64,000 bases of DNA, taken from assembly GCA_016207095.1 (NCBI GenBank), contig JACQQF010000037.1, positions 1-64,000 on the forward strand, read 5' to 3'. This document shows, piece after piece, positions 34,114 to 42,068 of this stretch (positions are counted from its first letter, which is position 1; the number at the start of each line of letters is the position of its first letter). The notes beneath the pieces are model-generated. The model was given only the letters and a program-made list of their open reading frames with translations, was not told the origin of the DNA and made no database searches. The translations under genes were made by a program, and so were the position numbers. Origin of the DNA: Candidatus Methylomirabilota bacterium. GTDB taxonomy: Bacteria > Methylomirabilota > Methylomirabilia > Methylomirabilales > Methylomirabilaceae.

Positions 34114-35045
34114 CGGCGCGCCACCGTCCAGGACGGCTCGAGCGAGGGTTCCTGGAAGGTGGGAAGGGGGGTTGTATCCATCCATGCATCGATCGCCGCC
34201 CGGTAGCGGCGAACGAGCGGGGCAAGCAGGTCCGGTGAAAGACTTCTGCCCTGGAGCTTGACCACATCGACGCCGGCATCCAGGACATCAGACAGGTCGT
34301 TGATGGGACTGATCTGGCGGCTGGGCAACAGGCGCTTCGTCACCTGCTGTCCGTCCAGGTAAAGACCCCACGGCTGCTCGCAGACCTTGAAGCAGACACC
34401 GGCGCCTCCACGCTTCATGCTGCCGACGAGCCGGCTCCCCTCTCCGTGCACCTCTGCCAGGGGAGTCGGATTAAGACGGTAATAGCTTGGCATCCAACAT
34501 TTGCCCAGCAGGATGAACTCCTCCACCATGTGGATCATAACCTCGGTCATCACGTCCGGGACCTGCGCGATGGCGCGGAGCTCATCCAGGGAAAGGGTGC
34601 CGGGCAGGACGACCGCATCGGCCCCCAGATCGCGGTAGAAGGCGACATCTGCCTCGTTCATGGCTGCACACCCGATGCTCGCGGTGATGCACAACGCCGG
34701 GTAGCGAGCCCGCAGTTCCTCCAGAAGACCTGGGTCGTTGACGATGACGCCATCGATCCCCCAGCCGATCAGCTCAGCGACTCGACCGAGGAGGTATCGC
34801 CGTTGGGTTCGGCGAGGGATGGTGTTGAGTGCAACTCGGACTCTTCGAGACCGGGCATGGGCAGTCTTGAGAACCTCCTGAAGCTCTTCCGAGGTCAGCT
34901 CGCCTTTTGCCCCGCCGCGGCTCCATCCCTTGAGACCGACGTAGATGGCGTCGGCGCCGGACTCGAAGGCTGCCACGGCAGCAGTCGGGTCACCGGCGGG
35001 CGCAAGGAGGATCGGCGCATCTGCCCGATGGAGAATTAGTGACAT
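34110..35045 (-). CDS. U32-family protein, UbiU-like (first of three)
   Basis: 311 residues. APILLAPAGDPTAAVAAFES and GADAIYVGLKGWS are the U32 N-terminal strand-helix; VALNTIPRR, CITASIGCAAMNEADVAFY, LLGKCWMPSYYRL and GVCFKVCEQPW provide a cysteine set near that of UbiU. VVKLQGRSLSP is the late barrel strand. Its start codon is 7 bases from an operator copy (35052-35067) that overlaps the GGGAG ribosome-binding site. It heads the three-gene U32 operon, directly after the IclR regulator gene. Confidence 0.85.
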   Translation of the reverse strand: MSLILHRADAPILLAPAGDPTAAVAAFESGADAIYVGLKGWSRGGAKGELTSEELQEVLKTAHARSRRVRVALNTIPRRTQRRYLLGRVAELIGWGIDGVIVNDPGLLEELRARYPALCITASIGCAAMNEADVAFYRDLGADAVVLPGTLSLDELRAIAQVPDVMTEVMIHMVEEFILLGKCWMPSYYRLNPTPLAEVHGEGSRLVGSMKRGGAGVCFKVCEQPWGLYLDGQQVTKRLLPSRQISPINDLSDVLDAGVDVVKLQGRSLSPDLLAPLVRRYRAAIDAWMDTTPLPTFQEPSLEPSWTVARR

Positions 35046-35051
35046 CGTATC

Positions 35052-35067
35052 GTTCTCCCTGTCGAAC
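35052..35067 (-). promoter_or_regulatory. IclR-type operator, site 3 (before the U32 operon)
   Basis: On the minus strand GTTCGACAGGGAGAAC, nearly identical to site 2 (35944-35959) and sharing GTTC...GAGAAC with site 1 (35925-35940). It covers the ribosome-binding site of the first U32 gene, so a bound regulator would block expression. Confidence 0.65.
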
Positions 35068-35104
35068 GAAAACTAGGGCAGGGTAGCACCCATTCCAGGG
35101 TGAG

Positions 35105-35899
35105 TCAAGTGGAAAGTGGCGATGTCGGCTCGGCCCCGCCCATGGCGTGGGTGATCAGAGAGGCCACCTCTCGCACCTTCCGTCCATAGCGAGGCAGGCG
35201 GCGGGGCGGCATCGCAGATCCGAAGCCGACGAGGCCGATCGTCAGGACGGGATGCCCCTGATGGTCGAAGATCGCAGCGGCCACACTATTGATCCCAGCC
35301 TGGATCTCTCCTAGGCTTGCCGCATAACCACGGCGCTTGGCTTCTTCCACCTCCCGCCTGACCCTAGCCAGCACCGACCCTCTCCGCCCCCGCTGGCCGA
35401 GCACGATCTCCGCCCGGAGCACCCGCTCGATGTCGGATTCCCGCATACGGCACAGAAGACTCCTTCCCATGGCCCCAGAGACCAGCGGCAGCACTTGGCC
35501 CAGCGGGACCGTGACACGGAAATCATCCAGCACCTCCGCCTTGTCAATGACCACCACCTTGTCTTGAACGAGGCGTCCCAACAGAGAGGTCAGCCGCATC
35601 TCCTCGAACAGATCGACCAGAAACGGCTTGGCCACAACGGCGCCGCTGGCGGCGGCCGCGACCGCCCCACCCAGCTCAATCAGCGCCGTGCCAAGCGAGT
35701 ATTTCTTGGTTACCTGGTCGTAGGCGACCAAGGCGTGCCGCTCCAGTGTTCGCAAGATGGTGAAACAAGTGCTCTTGTTGACCTGGACCCCTCGGCTTAA
35801 CTCCGACACCCCCCAGGGCCGGTGATTGCGCTCTTTGAGGAAGCGGAGTAGCCTGATCGCGTGCTCCAGGGCCGGAACCCGATATCCCTCTGCCGCCAT
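35105..35899 (-). CDS. IclR-family transcriptional regulator
   Basis: 264 residues from ATG 35899. Winged helix (ALEHAIRLLRFLKERN, WGVSELSRGVQVNKSTCFTIL, with the second half FTILRTLERHALV) and a C-terminal effector domain (GRLVQDKVVVIDKAE, GAMGRSLLCRM, YAASLGEIQAGINSVAAAIF) define IclR. An upstream frame to 35953 would run through the operators and is unlikely. Two palindromic sites upstream and one before the U32 operon point to autoregulation plus control of those genes. IclR members usually sense small carboxylates or aromatics. Confidence 0.93.
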   Translation of the reverse strand: MAAEGYRVPALEHAIRLLRFLKERNHRPWGVSELSRGVQVNKSTCFTILRTLERHALVAYDQVTKKYSLGTALIELGGAVAAAASGAVVAKPFLVDLFEEMRLTSLLGRLVQDKVVVIDKAEVLDDFRVTVPLGQVLPLVSGAMGRSLLCRMRESDIERVLRAEIVLGQRGRRGSVLARVRREVEEAKRRGYAASLGEIQAGINSVAAAIFDHQGHPVLTIGLVGFGSAMPPRRLPRYGRKVREVASLITHAMGGAEPTSPLST

Positions 35900-35924
35900 A
35901 TGGACGATTTCCAGACTGTTATTC

Positions 35925-35959
35925 GTTCTCTCTAGAGAACATCGTTCTCCCAATCGAAC
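35925..35959 (-). promoter_or_regulatory. Two IclR-type operators (sites 1 and 2)
   Basis: Site 1, 35925-35940, is a perfect 16-bp palindrome GTTCTCTCTAGAGAAC. Site 2, 35944-35959, reads GTTCGATTGGGAGAAC on the minus strand. Starts are 19 bases apart, about two helical turns, upstream of the regulator's ATG. Confidence 0.7.
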
Positions 35960-36091
35960 ATTTCTAGCAGTGAAGGGCGGGCCTCGTCAAGAGGAAAGGA
36001 AACCTGGAAACGGAACGGCCTGGAGTTCAATTGTCCACTGACTCCAGGCCGCTGAGATTGCTGCGTGGGGGCTTTCGGATGGCGTACCGAT

Positions 36092-37762
36092 TTATTTGGC
36101 CTTTGCCTTGTCTTGCTCCCGCTGGCGGAGGACCCGGCGGAGAAGCTTGCCGGTCCCGGGCCCGCCAGGACCGGGTGCCCGAGGCATCTGGTCGGTGAAC
36201 TCGACCTCCCTCGGCAACTTGTAGACGGCGACCTTCCCCTTGCAGAACTCTATCAGCTGCGCCTTGAGGGCTTCGGAGGGCTGCTGCCCCGATTTGAGAG
36301 CGACGAAGGCCTTGGTCTTCTGGCCCATGACCGGGTCCGGTACGCCAACAATCCCCGCGTCTGCGACTGCGGGATGTGTCACCAGGACATCCTCGATCTC
36401 CTCGGGGCCGATCCTGTACCCCGAACTCTTGATGAGATCGTCCTCACGCGCCAGGAACCAGATGTAGCCATCCTCGTCCATGCTGACCATATCCCCCGCG
36501 CGGCACCAGCCATCCTTCACAGCGCTGCGCTGCTTTTCCGGGTCGCGCCAATAGATCGTCCCCGTGGGGCCCCTTGCCCAAAGCTGGCCGCTTTCACCCG
36601 GCTTACAATCCTTCCCCTCTTCGTTGACAACTCGCAGCTCGTAGCCCGGGATCGCCGGCCCGATCGATCCCGGCTTGACCTTGCGGGTCGCCGCCGAGCT
36701 GATGAAAACAAACATCATCTCGGTGGTTCCGAGCCCCTCGAAGATCTCCTGCCCAAACTTCCCCTTCCAATCGAGGTATGTCTGGGCGGTCAACGACTCG
36801 CCTCCGCCCGTGCAGGTCTTGAGCGAGCTGAGGTTGAACCGCTTCCCGGCGTCCGGAACCTGGAGCAACTTCCGATAGGCGGTCGGAAGGGCCGAAAGAA
36901 TGCTGACCTTATGGTTCTGGATCGTCTCAAACATCCCATCCGGGGTGAAGCGCGGCAGGAGCGACAGGGCCGCGCCGAATCGATAGGGAATGGTGGCCGC
37001 GGCGGAATAGCCGGCCGCCATGGACAGAGGGGCGGCGCTAAGCAGCACGTCATTTTCCGTGAGACGCCAGCAGTGTTTGCCGAAGCCATCGGGGACGATG
37101 AGGGCTTCCTCCATGAAATGGGCCGTCCCCTTCGGCAGCCCGGTCGTCCCGGAGGTAAAGAGAAGTACCGAGACATCCATGCGATCCCTCCGCACAGGGT
37201 CGCACGTCGGCTCGCCGGAATCGAGCAGCTCCTGATATAGGAGATATCCCTTCTTCTTGATCTCCTCCGCGTCGCCGCCGACAACGATAATGTGCTTCAC
37301 CGTTTTCAGTTCAGGCTTCGCTTTCTCAAGCTCCTCCAGCAGTGTCGCGGCGACGATGACCGCCTTGACCTCAGCATTGTTGAACACGTGGGCGATCTCG
37401 GCCCTGGAAAAGAGAACGGAGGTCGGCAGGACTACGGCGCCGATCTTCAGCACGGCGAAGTTCGCCACGATCGCCGGCGGGATATTCGGTAGGCGCAACG
37501 CGAGCCGATCGCCCTCCTCGATCCCGAGCTTCTTCAGCGCACTCCCCAGCTTGTTGACCTGGGCTAAGAGGGCTTTATAGGGGATTCTCTTGTCATCGAA
37601 ACAGAGCGCCACCCGGTCCCCCTTGCCCGCGGCGACGGTCTTGTCCAACAACTCCTCGGTGCTATTCAGCCGCTGAGGGATATGCTTGAACTCCGGTAGC
37701 GTGTAGATGCGCTGCGGCCTGAGCTCGCTCGGCGGCAGGTAGTCGGCCGGTATCTTCCCCAT
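36092..37762 (-). CDS. Acyl/aryl-CoA ligase (benzoate-CoA-ligase-like)
   Basis: 556 residues, ANL superfamily. Phosphate loop LLFTSGTTGLPKGTAHF, GLGTTEMMF, the hinge GYIWFLAREDDLIKSSGYRIG and the acyl-adenylate motifs are clear; close in style to benzoate or 2-aminobenzoate CoA ligases, probably forming a thioester from a carboxylate, ATP and CoA. Odd feature: the motif before the catalytic lysine reads MPRAPGPGGPGTGKLLRR, with extra Gly/Pro residues compared with the usual PRTxTGKxxRR. ATG 37762 follows GGGGGAGACG and lies nine bases after the upstream gene. Likely last gene of the CoA-transferase operon. Confidence 0.9.
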   Translation of the reverse strand: MGKIPADYLPPSELRPQRIYTLPEFKHIPQRLNSTEELLDKTVAAGKGDRVALCFDDKRIPYKALLAQVNKLGSALKKLGIEEGDRLALRLPNIPPAIVANFAVLKIGAVVLPTSVLFSRAEIAHVFNNAEVKAVIVAATLLEELEKAKPELKTVKHIIVVGGDAEEIKKKGYLLYQELLDSGEPTCDPVRRDRMDVSVLLFTSGTTGLPKGTAHFMEEALIVPDGFGKHCWRLTENDVLLSAAPLSMAAGYSAAATIPYRFGAALSLLPRFTPDGMFETIQNHKVSILSALPTAYRKLLQVPDAGKRFNLSSLKTCTGGGESLTAQTYLDWKGKFGQEIFEGLGTTEMMFVFISSAATRKVKPGSIGPAIPGYELRVVNEEGKDCKPGESGQLWARGPTGTIYWRDPEKQRSAVKDGWCRAGDMVSMDEDGYIWFLAREDDLIKSSGYRIGPEEIEDVLVTHPAVADAGIVGVPDPVMGQKTKAFVALKSGQQPSEALKAQLIEFCKGKVAVYKLPREVEFTDQMPRAPGPGGPGTGKLLRRVLRQREQDKAKAK

Positions 37763-37771
37763 CGTCTCCCC

Positions 37772-38143
37772 CTACTTGTTCAGAAGGTTCTGCAACGCTT
37801 CCTCGACCCCAACGAGACGGCCCAGGTCCTTGTCGCTTCGAGGGTACACCTCTTCTGGATAGCGGTCTCCTTCTTTGGCGTAGATCAACAGGGCCGGGAC
37901 CGCCTTCCCGAACTCCTCCTCCAGCGCCCCCTTTGCGCCGAAGACCGCCCGCTTGCTGGCGCTCGGTCCCGTCACCGCCGCATTATATTTCATGAACCCC
38001 GGAGGGCTGACTTCGACATCGATAGCGCTGGCGTTCACCCCCTTTACCTTCAACTTCTCGCACAATTCGATCGCCTTGCCGTTATCGCAAGAGAATTGCG
38101 ACCCCGGAGTGACTTTACTGCTGTAGTAGAAGTCAACTTTCAT
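37772..38143 (-). CDS. Unknown small protein in the CoA-transferase operon
   Basis: 123 residues from ATG 38143 (GAGGAGAAG upstream): MKVDFYYSSKVTPGSQFSCD, then KAIELCEKLKVKGVNASAID, VPALLIYAKEGDRYPEEVYP and a terminal helix. The beta-alpha-beta start with cysteines at about 19 and 28 is reminiscent of thioredoxin-like or ArsD-like folds but is not diagnostic. Nine bases separate it from the ligase. Function unknown. Confidence 0.7.
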   Translation of the reverse strand: MKVDFYYSSKVTPGSQFSCDNGKAIELCEKLKVKGVNASAIDVEVSPPGFMKYNAAVTGPSASKRAVFGAKGALEEEFGKAVPALLIYAKEGDRYPEEVYPRSDKDLGRLVGVEEALQNLLNK

Positions 38144-38396
38144 TGCGCTCTTCTCCTCTGTGTTGAGCCTCGAATGCGTTTCGCGGGATGCTTGGCGAGC
38201 CGAAACGGTTGAAGCGATTTGCGCGCGTCTCGCACGCCAAGCGGATCCGGTCAAGGCGTCAACCGTCTATCGTACACGCTTCAGAAAGAAGGCCACGGCC
38301 CCGAAGTTAGGGACCGTGGCCTTCAGTGCCTTGTAACTCCGCCGATTGCCCAAGGTATGGGGCCGCGCAGGCCGAAGTTGGCAATGAGGCGAGCCG

Positions 38397-38552
38397 CTAT
38401 GCGCCGGGCTTCCACCCCTTAGGGATGATCCGCACGTACGGGTATTCGATCTTGGTGCAGTAGCCGTCGTACGCCTTCGCGACAATCGGATCCAATGCCG
38501 GCTCGAAGCACTCCGGCGTCGCATGGATCGGGCAGTTCTGTTTTCCAGCCAT
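38397..38552 (-). CDS. 51-residue cysteine-containing protein
   Basis: A short gene with GGAGGTG six bases before ATG 38552: MAGKQNCPIHATPECF, a middle region, then YDGYCTKIEYPYVRII and a TAG stop. Cysteines at 7, 15 and 32 and His10 could bind a metal. Position inside the operon, a good ribosome-binding site and GC-third codon use support a real gene. It recalls the size class of small enzyme subunits, but no family is recognised. Confidence 0.6.
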   Translation of the reverse strand: MAGKQNCPIHATPECFEPALDPIVAKAYDGYCTKIEYPYVRIIPKGWKPGA

Positions 38553-38644
38553 CCAGACACCTCCTTCTTCCCCCGGGGATTCCCCAGAGGGAGCCCGGAC
38601 GGGGTCAGAGGGCCCCGTCCGGGCTTTCTCGGTTCATGGGGAGA

Positions 38645-39052
38645 TTACTTGTACGGCCTCCCTTCCAGGATGAACTTCGGCCGGCTGCCGACCAAGTCCT
38701 CTGGCTTGAGTGGGCCACCACTTACCAGCTTGCCCCGAACGTTCTTGTAGATCGGGATCGGTTTGCCCTGGAAGTCGGGTCGGGCCTTGGGGGCCTCACT
38801 GACCTTGTCGGCCGACCTCCAGTCCTTCTTATAGTCTTTGGTCTGGGCGAATCCGGGCAGCTTGTCATGCGGCGCCGTGGCCGCCGTCGGCCCACTCACC
38901 CGCGTGCCGTTGTTGATCTCAACAGCCCAGATCGCGTCGCACCCTGCGCACTTCACCTTCCCTTTGAAGAACCAGAAGGTGAAAGGGTCCAGGTAGTTCA
39001 GCGCCTGGCACTTGGAGCACTCCAGAATCAGAGAGCAATTTGCAAAGGACAT
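38645..39052 (-). CDS. Zinc-ribbon protein in the CoA-transferase operon
   Basis: 135 residues from ATG 39052 (AGGAGGGTTGCTG upstream). MSFANCSLILECSKCQALNY and GKVKCAGCDAIWAVE hold CxxC...CxxC, a zinc ribbon or rubredoxin-like site at the N-terminus; the remainder is basic and Pro-rich (QGKPIPIYKNVRGKLV). It is unlike DUF35, the usual zinc ribbon of acyl-CoA thiolase partners. Probably an accessory subunit of the neighbouring CoA-transferases or ligase. Confidence 0.7.
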   Translation of the reverse strand: MSFANCSLILECSKCQALNYLDPFTFWFFKGKVKCAGCDAIWAVEINNGTRVSGPTAATAPHDKLPGFAQTKDYKKDWRSADKVSEAPKARPDFQGKPIPIYKNVRGKLVSGGPLKPEDLVGSRPKFILEGRPYK

Positions 39053-39073
39053 CAGCAACCCTCCTTTCGAGCC

Positions 39074-40438
39074 TTAGATGATGTCTTGGGACTCCAACTC
39101 TTTGATCTTCGCCTTCGAGAAGCCACAGAGCTTGGAGAGGATATACTCGTTATCGGCGCCGACCGGCTTGAAGGCCCACTTATGCCGCGGTGGGGTCTCC
39201 GACGCCATGAAGACCGGACCCTGGCTGAAGACCTCGCCGAAGGTCGGGTCGTCGATGAAGTGCACGTTCCCCCGCTGCAGGAAGTGCTCGCTGGTCGAAA
39301 CCTCCTTGCTGTTCATTACTCGCTGCGCGTTGATGCCGTTCTTGTGCATGAACTCCTCGACCTGTTCCTTGGTCTTGTCCTTGGCCCAGACCTCGAGCGC
39401 CTCATACAACGCCGGCTGGTTCTCGGCCTTGACCCGGTCGTCGTGAGTCGGGAACTTCTTGGCCAGGTCGTCGCGGCCGACCGCCTTCATCAGCTTGGCA
39501 TAATCGGCATCGGTGTAGGCGCTGACCAGGCAGAAGCCCTCTTCCGCCTCCGCCGGAAACTGCGAGCCCGGATAGGACGACTTCCCGCACCTGATGACCC
39601 CATGCACGGCCAGCAGCGGGTCCCAGTTGCCCCAGCGCTGCGCGACCAGGCCGTGCCGGCCGAACAGGGCAATGGCATCGGACAGGTGGCGCTGCGCCCC
39701 CTGGACCTGGGAGTATTCGAAGAAGTCGCCGACGCCGGAGACATTGTCGCGCCAGTAGAGCGCTGCAATGCACTGGAACGCCCCCATCATCCCGCCCCAG
39801 TAATCCATGATCCAGATCGTGTGCTTGGACGGGAGGCCGCTGGGGAACTTGCCTTCGTAGCCGGGGATCTTGACCGGCCACCCGGTGACAGAGAAGCACC
39901 CACCCTGGGCCTGGCCCAGGATGTCGTAGGACGCCCGCTTTCGGCCTGGACCCCAGCCGCCGAACCCGCCCAACCACTGGTAGATGATCCGGGGATTGAT
40001 CTGGCTGAGCTGCCGGTAGCCGATCCCCCAGCGGTCGAACGTCCCGGCCCGGTAGTTCTCGCAGACGATGTCCGACTTGGCGCCCAACATCTTGACGATC
40101 TCCTGCCCCTCGGGCTTGTGGAAATCGACGGAGAGGAAATACTCGTTGTGATTCGCCCCGAAGAATCCGAGCCCCGTCCCCTTGTCAGGTAACCACTTGG
40201 AGAGCGGATAAAGCAACGGCTCGTTAAACGGGGTGGTATGACGCATCGGCTCTCCGCGCCGTGGAAGCTCGATCTTGATCACCTCGGCCCCCAGCTCCGC
40301 CAGGTAGTTGGCGGCGGAGGGACCCAGGATGTACTGCGTCATGGAGAGCGCCCGAACCCCTTTGAGGGGCTCCGGCTTGCTAAAGACTTTCTTCGGGTCG
40401 AAGGCATCCCGACAATACTCTTCAAAGGACATCGCCAT
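39074..40438 (-). CDS. Class III CoA-transferase (CaiB/BaiF family), second of pair
   Basis: 454 residues from ATG 40438, which shares a base with the previous stop (TAATG). GPSAANYLAELGAEVIKIE and IVCENYRAGTFDRWGIGY are family landmarks; the catalytic Asp is probably Asp172 in ASYDILGQAQGG, which forms the aspartyl-CoA anhydride. Similar but not identical to its neighbour, so a heteromer like the paired benzylsuccinate CoA-transferase BbsE/BbsF is possible. Substrate unknown. A zinc-ribbon gene follows after 21 bases. Confidence 0.92.
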   Translation of the reverse strand: MAMSFEEYCRDAFDPKKVFSKPEPLKGVRALSMTQYILGPSAANYLAELGAEVIKIELPRRGEPMRHTTPFNEPLLYPLSKWLPDKGTGLGFFGANHNEYFLSVDFHKPEGQEIVKMLGAKSDIVCENYRAGTFDRWGIGYRQLSQINPRIIYQWLGGFGGWGPGRKRASYDILGQAQGGCFSVTGWPVKIPGYEGKFPSGLPSKHTIWIMDYWGGMMGAFQCIAALYWRDNVSGVGDFFEYSQVQGAQRHLSDAIALFGRHGLVAQRWGNWDPLLAVHGVIRCGKSSYPGSQFPAEAEEGFCLVSAYTDADYAKLMKAVGRDDLAKKFPTHDDRVKAENQPALYEALEVWAKDKTKEQVEEFMHKNGINAQRVMNSKEVSTSEHFLQRGNVHFIDDPTFGEVFSQGPVFMASETPPRHKWAFKPVGADNEYILSKLCGFSKAKIKELESQDII

Positions 40439-41850
40439 TAGATTACCCCCTTTCCCTTCAGACCGTCCATGTCGGCCTTGGTGAGGCCCAGCAGGCGGCG
40501 GTAGACGTCGTCGTTGTCTTGTCCGGTCGGCCGGCCGATCCACTTGACGCGGCCTGGCGTCCGGTATCCGAGGAAGGCCGAGCTCCCGATCAGCACCGGG
40601 CCGTAGTTCTGGTCGTCGATGACCTCCATGTGGCCCCGATACTTATAGTGCGGGGTCTCGCACACCTCGTCGAAGAACGAGACGCCGCCCGAGGCCACTT
40701 CTTCAGCCTGGAGTTTCGTCTCGGCCTCATATCGAGTGTTGTCCTTGAACCATTCAGAAAGGGTGGTGTAGGTCTCCACCTGCATGTAGTGGGGAAGCCG
40801 GTCGGTGACCACCTTGAGCTTCGGGTCCTCGATGATGTGCTGCTCAAGGGCTGGTTGGTCCTTGCCGACTGTCTTCCAGATGCGGAACCAGAGGCGGTCG
40901 TGGCCTCCGCCGACCATGATCTGACCGTCCTTACACGGGTTCACCGCATAGATGTTGATCGCCAGGTCCCAGTTGCCGTAGCGGGGCCGGATGCTGCCAT
41001 CCATGCCGTACCAGCCCCAGTTGTAGTCGAGGATCCGGATGACCCCATTGGCCGCCGTGGCCTCGATGAACTGCCCACGCCCTGACACCTTCTCCCGGTA
41101 GTAGAGGGCGGTCATGATCCCGATCGCGGCCGAGGTGCCGCCGACCTGGTCGCACATCCACCAGCCGGATCGAGTCGGTGTCCCACCGAACGACTTCGGC
41201 GCGCCCGTCCCGTGCACGAAGCCGCAGGCGGCTTGCGCTGTCGGGTCCAGGTTGCCTGGCCTATCCTTCATCGGGCCCCACTGGCCAAGCTGTCCCACCC
41301 AGCAGTAGACCAGGCGGGGATTGATCTGCGAGAGCTGGCGGTAGCCGATCCCTTTGGCATCCCAGTCACCGGGGGGGGCGTTCTCGATGATCACGTCGGC
41401 TTGCACAGCGAGCTTCTTGAGCAGCTCCCGCCCTTCGGCCGTCTCCAGATTGAGGGTGACTGACTGCTTGCTGCGGGCCTCGGTCAGGAACCGCGCCCCG
41501 ACCTCCCCGCCGTGAGTGTCCTTGAACATATACTCCTTGCGGCCGAACGGGGTCAGCTTGCGTAGCGGGTCTCCGCCGATCGGCTCCACCATGATGACCT
41601 CGGCCCCCTTCTCCGAAAAGAGCGAGGAGCACCAATGTCCGATGACCATGTTGCTGGTGCAATCCAAGACCCTGACGCGGTCCAGGGCCTCTGGCTTCTT
41701 GAAGTTCTCGCTCTGTCGCAGGGCCGACTCAAGCCAGAGCGCATACTCCTTCTTCTGGTCGCTCTCCCCCTGATAGACCTCATCGGGAGTGGGGGTTGCG
41801 ACCGCCGGCCAGGGCAGGACTGGAATATTTGGCTTCTTCTGGTCTGCCAT
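40438..41850 (-). CDS. Class III CoA-transferase (CaiB/BaiF family), first of pair
   Basis: 470 residues. VRVLDCTSNMVIGHWCS and KGAEVIMVEPIGGDPLRKL begin the family fold; DVIIENAPPGDWDAKGIGY and Asp202 in PGNLDPTAQAACG mark the active site. The N-terminus has a 55-residue extension before the conserved region. A palindrome (41956-41967) lies about 100 bases upstream. It is the first gene of the operon. Confidence 0.92.
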   Translation of the reverse strand: MADQKKPNIPVLPWPAVATPTPDEVYQGESDQKKEYALWLESALRQSENFKKPEALDRVRVLDCTSNMVIGHWCSSLFSEKGAEVIMVEPIGGDPLRKLTPFGRKEYMFKDTHGGEVGARFLTEARSKQSVTLNLETAEGRELLKKLAVQADVIIENAPPGDWDAKGIGYRQLSQINPRLVYCWVGQLGQWGPMKDRPGNLDPTAQAACGFVHGTGAPKSFGGTPTRSGWWMCDQVGGTSAAIGIMTALYYREKVSGRGQFIEATAANGVIRILDYNWGWYGMDGSIRPRYGNWDLAINIYAVNPCKDGQIMVGGGHDRLWFRIWKTVGKDQPALEQHIIEDPKLKVVTDRLPHYMQVETYTTLSEWFKDNTRYEAETKLQAEEVASGGVSFFDEVCETPHYKYRGHMEVIDDQNYGPVLIGSSAFLGYRTPGRVKWIGRPTGQDNDDVYRRLLGLTKADMDGLKGKGVI

Positions 41851-41955
41851 GCTTTACCCTCCTGTCTTTCATCCAGTTGAGAGATCCAACCCGAACGGGA
41901 TACAACTCGAAGTTCCAAGCACGCCCTTACTACACCCCTGAGATCCAGAAATCGT

Positions 41956-41967
41956 TTGACCTGTCAA
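41956..41967. promoter_or_regulatory. Palindrome upstream of the CoA-transferase operon
   Basis: TTGACCTGTCAA is a perfect 12-bp palindrome. On the minus strand it also provides TTGACA as a possible -35, but no good -10 follows at 17 bases. It could be an operator for the adjacent IclR regulator. Nothing else stands out in the 218-base gap 41851-42068. Confidence 0.35.
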
Positions 41968-42068
41968 TCACCCCCATCCTCAAGACCGGAAGTAAAGCTT
42001 CCGGGAAAGGCTTTTTCAAACACCGAATAATCTCGCCTCCAACCCACAATAAAACGCTGTTCTACTCA

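Noticed and set aside
38397-38552. Benzylsuccinate synthase small subunit (BssB/BssC-like)
   Set aside because: Size and cysteines are suggestive, but spacing does not match and no glycyl-radical subunit is present.
38267-38560. 97-codon Arg/Ser-rich frame overlapping the 51-codon gene
   Set aside because: Composition is typical of an off-frame read of GC-rich DNA; the 51-codon frame has the ribosome-binding site and sensible protein.
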